From: Deltaproteobacteria bacterium | GTDB taxonomy: Bacteria > Desulfobacterota > DSM-4660 > Desulfatiglandales > B25-G16 | Length of the DNA: 16,071 nt | Assembly: GCA_020355145.1 (NCBI GenBank) | Contig: CP070660.1 | Location: 1,239,312-1,255,382, forward strand | Direction: 5' to 3' | Shown: positions 12,775 through 16,071 of the stretch, one piece after another | Layout of the letters: the number at the start of each line of letters is the position of its first letter | Numbering within the stretch: the first letter of the stretch is position 1 | Translations under genes and position numbers: made by a program | Notes under the pieces: model-generated | Told to the model about the DNA's origin: nothing | The model's input: the letters and a program-made list of their open reading frames with translations, nothing else | The model's database searches: none

Positions 12775-14686
12775 AGAAAAACTAGACGAGGTATTTGTAC
12801 CCATAAAGACGGAGGCACGCAGACGCTTAAAGCAGATGAAGGAAGATAGCAGCCAGATTATCTTCATCGGCATGGCTACATGTGGTCTGGCATCCGGTGC
12901 AATGGAGGTGAAGTCTGCATTTGAAGAGGCACTTTCAGAAAGAAGAATCCAAGCCTATATTATTCCCGTGGGCTGCCTAGGTCATTGCTATGCCGAACCA
13001 CTTGTCATAATTGATAGGCCCGGATTCCCACCCATCCTTTACCATGATGTAACACCTGGAAAGGCGAGGCTGCTGGTAAAGGCCTTTTTAAAAGATGGTG
13101 ACCCTGTTTTTGAGCATGTATTAGGGGCCATGGAGGAAAATGACACGATACCTTCGGTCTTGGAATTCCCACGGTTTAATCAGGAAAAAAAGGTGGTTAT
13201 GGCCAACAGCGGTCTAATTGACCCAGAGGATATCTATCAGTACATCGAAAAGGGAGGATATGGTACCCTTGTCAAGTCACTCACATTAGAACCAGGGAAG
13301 ATCATAGATGAGATTAAGGAATCAGGTCTTAGAGGAAGAGGAGGCGCAGGTTTCTTAGCTGGCATAAAGTGGCAGTTGGTACGAGATGCCAAGGAAAAGG
13401 ATAAAATCATTATATGTAATGCAGACGAAGGAGATCCAGGTGCTTATATGGATAGGGCTATACTTGAAAGCAATCCCCATCAGGTTATTGAGGGTATAGC
13501 TATCGCTGCTTATACGGTGGGAGCTGAAAGGGCAATCATCTATATCAGGGCGGAATATCCTCTTGCAGTAAAAAGGATTAGGAATGCCATTGGCCAGTCA
13601 AAGGAGATAGGGCTATTAGGAAAAGGGATACTGGGCACAGACTTTGATTTGGCCATAGATGTATTTCAGGGTTCAGGGGCCTTTGTTTGCGGAGAAGAGA
13701 CGGCCCTCATGGAGTCAATTCAAGGTAGGCGAGGAATGCCTCAACCAAGACCGCCCTACCCTTCCCAAAGAGGTCTGTGGGGAAAACCCACCTTGATAAA
13801 TAACGTTAAATCCATGGCATTTGTGCCACCCATAGTAGAGAATGGGGCTCAGTGGTTTAGAGGGATAGGTACTGATAAAAGCCCTGGTACAGCGATATTC
13901 TCTGTGGTGGGAAACATCCTCCATGCCGGCTTGGTAGAAATTCCCATGGGAGTTACCCTCAAGGCCCTTATCTTTGACATCTGTGGAGGTATCCCAAATC
14001 AAAGGAAATTTAAGGCAGTTCAGATTGGTGGCCCTTCTGGAGGGTGCTTACCATGGGAATTTCTGGATATACCCATTGATTTTGATTCCCTAACACAGGC
14101 TGGGGCAATGATGGGCTCCGGTGGTATGGTGGTCATGGACGAGGATGCCTGCATGGTAGATGTAGCCAGATATTTCCTTGACTTCACCCAAAAGGAGTCA
14201 TGCGGGAAATGTACATTCTGTAGGGTAGGAACCAGGCACATCCTGGATATCTTGGAGAGGATAACAATAGGAGAGGGCCGGGAAGGTGACATAGAATTAC
14301 TGGAGAGTCTGGGTTTAGATATAAAGGAAGGCTCCCTTTGTGGATTGGGAAAAACAGCCCCCAATCCAGTTTTAACAACCATTAGGTATTTCAGAGATGA
14401 ATATAAGGTTCATATCCAGGAAAAACGATGTCCTGCCATGATGTGCAGGGCATTAATAGCATATTATATCGATTTAGATAAATGCGCCAGGGGCTGTGAT
14501 GCCTGCGTTGGGAGCTGCCCAACGGAGGCAATCTTTACTACAAAAGATAGAAAGAAGGCTATTGACCAAACAATTTGTGTCAAATGTGGAGAATGTATGA
14601 GTGCTTGCCCACCAGAGTATGCTGCTGTAAGAAAGGTCTCTCCTCCACGACTGGCACCCAAGATCGAACGCCCCAAGGAAGGCTAA
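12758..14686 (+). CDS. NuoF/HydB-like NADH-binding iron-sulfur flavoprotein with C-terminal ferredoxin domain
   Basis: This 642-residue soluble flavoprotein is a diaphorase. Residues 33-110 form a thioredoxin-like domain with C42, C73 and C77. Residues 160-430 are the NuoF core: GLRGRGGAGF (190-199) for FMN, NADEGDPGAYMDR (221-233), CGEETALMESIQGRRG (311-326) and KPTLINNV (343-350) for NADH. A SLBB region and the N3-type [4Fe-4S] site follow, with ESCGKCTFCRVGT (C482, C485, C488) and C528. Residues 570-625 are a two-cluster ferredoxin domain (C576, C580, C583, C587; C607, C610, C613, C617). This architecture is that of HydB in electron-bifurcating hydrogenases. The start is GTG (12758) with AAAGG upstream. 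Two oddities are the isoleucine at position 37, where HydB has the first [2Fe-2S] cysteine, and an extra residue in the first ferredoxin motif (C-x3-C). Confidence 0.93.
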   Translation: MNQNSREKLDEVFVPIKTEARRRLKQMKEDSSQIIFIGMATCGLASGAMEVKSAFEEALSERRIQAYIIPVGCLGHCYAEPLVIIDRPGFPPILYHDVTPGKARLLVKAFLKDGDPVFEHVLGAMEENDTIPSVLEFPRFNQEKKVVMANSGLIDPEDIYQYIEKGGYGTLVKSLTLEPGKIIDEIKESGLRGRGGAGFLAGIKWQLVRDAKEKDKIIICNADEGDPGAYMDRAILESNPHQVIEGIAIAAYTVGAERAIIYIRAEYPLAVKRIRNAIGQSKEIGLLGKGILGTDFDLAIDVFQGSGAFVCGEETALMESIQGRRGMPQPRPPYPSQRGLWGKPTLINNVKSMAFVPPIVENGAQWFRGIGTDKSPGTAIFSVVGNILHAGLVEIPMGVTLKALIFDICGGIPNQRKFKAVQIGGPSGGCLPWEFLDIPIDFDSLTQAGAMMGSGGMVVMDEDACMVDVARYFLDFTQKESCGKCTFCRVGTRHILDILERITIGEGREGDIELLESLGLDIKEGSLCGLGKTAPNPVLTTIRYFRDEYKVHIQEKRCPAMMCRALIAYYIDLDKCARGCDACVGSCPTEAIFTTKDRKKAIDQTICVKCGECMSACPPEYAAVRKVSPPRLAPKIERPKEG

Positions 14687-14689
14687 GCC

Positions 14690-15349
14690 ATGGTCAAATT
14701 GGTAATTGATAACAAAGAAATTGAAACCCAAGAGGGAACAACAGTTCTTCAGGCATGCCTGGAAAATGAGATCTATATTCCCAACCTCTGCTACCTAAAG
14801 GAGATGGATGATCCACCAGGCTCGTGCAGACTGTGCTTTGTTGAGATTGATGGATCCAGTCAGCCCATAACCTCATGCACCGTAAAGGTCAAGGAAGGAA
14901 TGGTGGTCAAGACCCAAACAGAGAACATAAGAAGATTACAGAGAAGCGCCTTTGAACTTCTCCTCTCTGTCCATCATGTAGATTGCCGGAGGTGTCCTGC
15001 TAATAGGAGATGTGAACTACAGAGGATTGCCGCCTTTTTACACCTCGGTTTAAGGCCCAAAAGGCTTGAAAAACTCGAAAGGGATGTAGAAATAGGAAAA
15101 GACCACCTTTGCCTGGAATATATTCCCAGCCGATGTGTTTTGTGTGGTAAGTGTGTCTTTGTATGCCGGAAGAAAAATGGTCAGGCCATGTTGAGCCTTG
15201 CAAAGAGGGGACTTGATACCGTGATAAGCTTCTTTGGCGAAGAGGATAGGCTCGGGGCTAGCTGCAGGCAGTGTTATGCTTGTGCGGAGATCTGCCCTGT
15301 CGGCGCCCTTTTAATAAGAAAACAGGAAGCGATCAGCAATGATGTATAA
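14690..15349 (+). CDS. HoxU/NuoG N-terminal-like iron-sulfur subunit
   Basis: This 219-residue protein carries four predicted clusters. A plant-type [2Fe-2S] ferredoxin domain uses C34, C46, C49 and C63. The complex I N5-type [4Fe-4S] site is H95-x3-C99-x2-C102-x5-C108. A two-cluster domain has C149/C152/C155/C159 and C192/C195/C198/C202, followed by PVGAL. This is the electron wire found in HoxU, at the N-terminus of NuoG, of [FeFe] hydrogenase HydA and of some formate dehydrogenases. It stops before any H-cluster or molybdopterin domain, so it cannot be the catalytic subunit. AAGGAAGG precedes the ATG, which is 3 bases after the NuoF-like stop. It should pass electrons between the NuoF-like flavin and an unknown partner encoded elsewhere. 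Confidence 0.9.
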   Translation: MVKLVIDNKEIETQEGTTVLQACLENEIYIPNLCYLKEMDDPPGSCRLCFVEIDGSSQPITSCTVKVKEGMVVKTQTENIRRLQRSAFELLLSVHHVDCRRCPANRRCELQRIAAFLHLGLRPKRLEKLERDVEIGKDHLCLEYIPSRCVLCGKCVFVCRKKNGQAMLSLAKRGLDTVISFFGEEDRLGASCRQCYACAEICPVGALLIRKQEAISNDV

Positions 15350-15351
15350 GC

Positions 15352-15447
15352 GGGAATGGGCCAATTTCCTCTAGGCGATATCTAGGGGAATGTTTCTTTG
15401 AGCGCCTTTCGGAAACAGCCCTATTCCCATTTGTGGGCTAAGCGCTT
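15352..15447 (+). ncRNA. Candidate structured RNA element (three-way junction with possible pseudoknot)
   Basis: Three helices fit together without overlap. P1 is 15352-15361 with 15418-15428, ten pairs with one bulged base (15422). P2 is 15366-15374 with 15382-15390, nine pairs with one wobble and a 7-base loop. P3 is 15391-15397 with 15411-15417, seven pairs with one wobble. P2, P3 and the closing strand of P1 abut exactly. The P3 loop bases 15400-15405 could pair with 15442-15447 downstream. The element lies between the HoxU-like stop and the yggS start. It could be a 3' UTR structure, a terminator region or a leader element of yggS. I recognise no known riboswitch class, and chance folding is possible. 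Confidence 0.35.
15366..15396 (+). terminator. Possible intrinsic terminator of the NuoE/NuoF/HoxU-like operon
   Basis: The 9-bp stem ttcctctag/ctaggggaa, with one wobble and a 7-base loop, begins 17 bases after the stop codon. It is followed by tgtttcttt. The T tract is interrupted, so termination would be moderate. The same bases form P2 of the larger fold described at 15352-15447, so the two readings overlap. Confidence 0.35.
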
Positions 15448-15497
15448 GCTAAAACTAGTCATTGCCAATAACATAGTCATCCAGGGGAGTCCATACA

Positions 15498-16071
15498 ATG
15501 ATAAGGGAGAATGTTAAGCGCCTATTAGGTGAGCTACCAGAAGGTGTCACCCTGCTTGCAGCTGCCAAAGACAGGAGTGCTGATGAGATATCTGAGGCGA
15601 TAAAGGCAGGTATTACAATCATAGGAGAGAACTATCTCCAGGAGGCTATAAGGGTAGTTAATGAGGTAAAAGAAAGGACCCAATGGCACTTTATTGGACA
15701 TCTGCAGACGAATAAGGTAAAAAAGGCGATTGATATCTTTGACATGATAGAGTCCGTTGATTCACTGAAACTGGCCAAGGAGATAGAAAGATGTTGCATA
15801 AGGCGAAATAAAATCATGCCTGTATTGATTGAGGTAAACAGCGGCGAGGAAGACCAGAAAAGCGGAGTGGCGCCAAAGGATGTAGGGCAACTAGTAAGGG
15901 AAATCTCCTCTCTTAATTATATAAAGATCATGGGGCTGATGACCATGGGACCTAGATTCGGAGATCCGGAGCGATCACGTCCGTACTTTAGAAAAACAAG
16001 GGAGATATTTGAGCAGATCAAGGATCTTCGTTTACCAAATGTGGAGATGAGATGGCTTTCTATGGGCATGA
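15498..16071 (+). CDS. yggS: YggS/PROSC-family PLP homeostasis protein (3' truncated by window)
   Basis: This is the first 191 residues of an alanine-racemase-N-fold protein that binds pyridoxal phosphate and buffers its level in the cytoplasm. The PLP lysine is K24 in LLAAAKDRS. Family motifs are IGENYLQEA (43-51), WHFIGHLQTNKVKKA (66-80), VNSGEEDQKSGV (at about 119-130) and IMGLMTMGP. The sequence runs off the window at LSMGM, the start of the conserved phosphate-binding segment. The usual length is about 225-235 residues, so only the end is missing. The ATG at 15498 has GGGGAG ten bases upstream. The N-terminus is somewhat shorter than usual and the first helix is brief. In many genomes yggS lies beside division or pilus genes; here it follows an iron-sulfur flavoprotein operon. 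Confidence 0.93.
   Translation, partial: MIRENVKRLLGELPEGVTLLAAAKDRSADEISEAIKAGITIIGENYLQEAIRVVNEVKERTQWHFIGHLQTNKVKKAIDIFDMIESVDSLKLAKEIERCCIRRNKIMPVLIEVNSGEEDQKSGVAPKDVGQLVREISSLNYIKIMGLMTMGPRFGDPERSRPYFRKTREIFEQIKDLRLPNVEMRWLSMGM

Noticed and set aside
13715..14382. Two long minus-strand frames opposite the NuoF-like gene
   Set aside because: They lie opposite a well-supported gene with all motifs intact and show no features of their own.
12241..15349. Part of a respiratory complex I (nuo) operon
   Set aside because: No nuoA-D, nuoH-N or full-length nuoG is present, and the NuoF-like protein has a C-terminal ferredoxin domain that complex I NuoF lacks.

Overview
The window looks like a chromosomal segment of a Gram-negative, probably anaerobic bacterium with moderate GC content. 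I infer a Deltaproteobacterium (Desulfobacterota-like) lineage. The reasons are the TolQ/TolR-type inner-membrane pair, the HDOD signalling protein, the soluble NuoE/NuoF/HoxU-type iron-sulfur flavoprotein module with the ferredoxin-tailed NuoF typical of anaerobes, and the folate-independent-type MetE-like protein. The sequence alone does not prove this placement.

Layout. Bases 1-2913 (+) carry the end of a branched-chain amino acid ABC transporter operon: livH (5' end outside the window), livM, livG and livF. Bases 2961-4159 (-) hold a translationally coupled pair: a small domain protein and an HDOD signalling protein. A 398-base gap follows, with a 14-bp palindrome and a GC-rich hairpin. 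Bases 4558-5004 (-) encode a membrane-anchored J-domain protein. Bases 5005-5499 are non-coding and rich in short repeats and hairpins. Bases 5500-6696 (+) carry a small secreted helical-repeat-like protein and an MBL-fold hydrolase.

Bases 6806-10574 (-) look like one six-gene operon, read exbB/tolQ-like, exbD/tolR-like, ftsB-like, TPR protein, efp, MetE-like methyltransferase. Several junctions overlap by one to four bases and three genes appear to use TTG starts. A sigma70-like promoter precedes it. Bases 10750-11400 (-) encode a PPP-family phosphatase, divergent from rdgB (11545-12156, +).

Bases 12241-15349 (+) carry a three-gene NADH-oxidising iron-sulfur flavoprotein module resembling HydC, HydB and the N-terminal part of HydA of bifurcating hydrogenases. 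No catalytic hydrogenase or formate dehydrogenase subunit lies beside it. The 3' gap contains a possible three-way-junction RNA. The window ends inside a yggS-type PLP homeostasis gene.

Most genes are recognisable housekeeping or energy genes. The items most worth checking are the orphan diaphorase/bifurcation module with unusual cysteine spacing, the candidate structured RNA downstream of it, and the repeat-rich island upstream of the J-domain gene.
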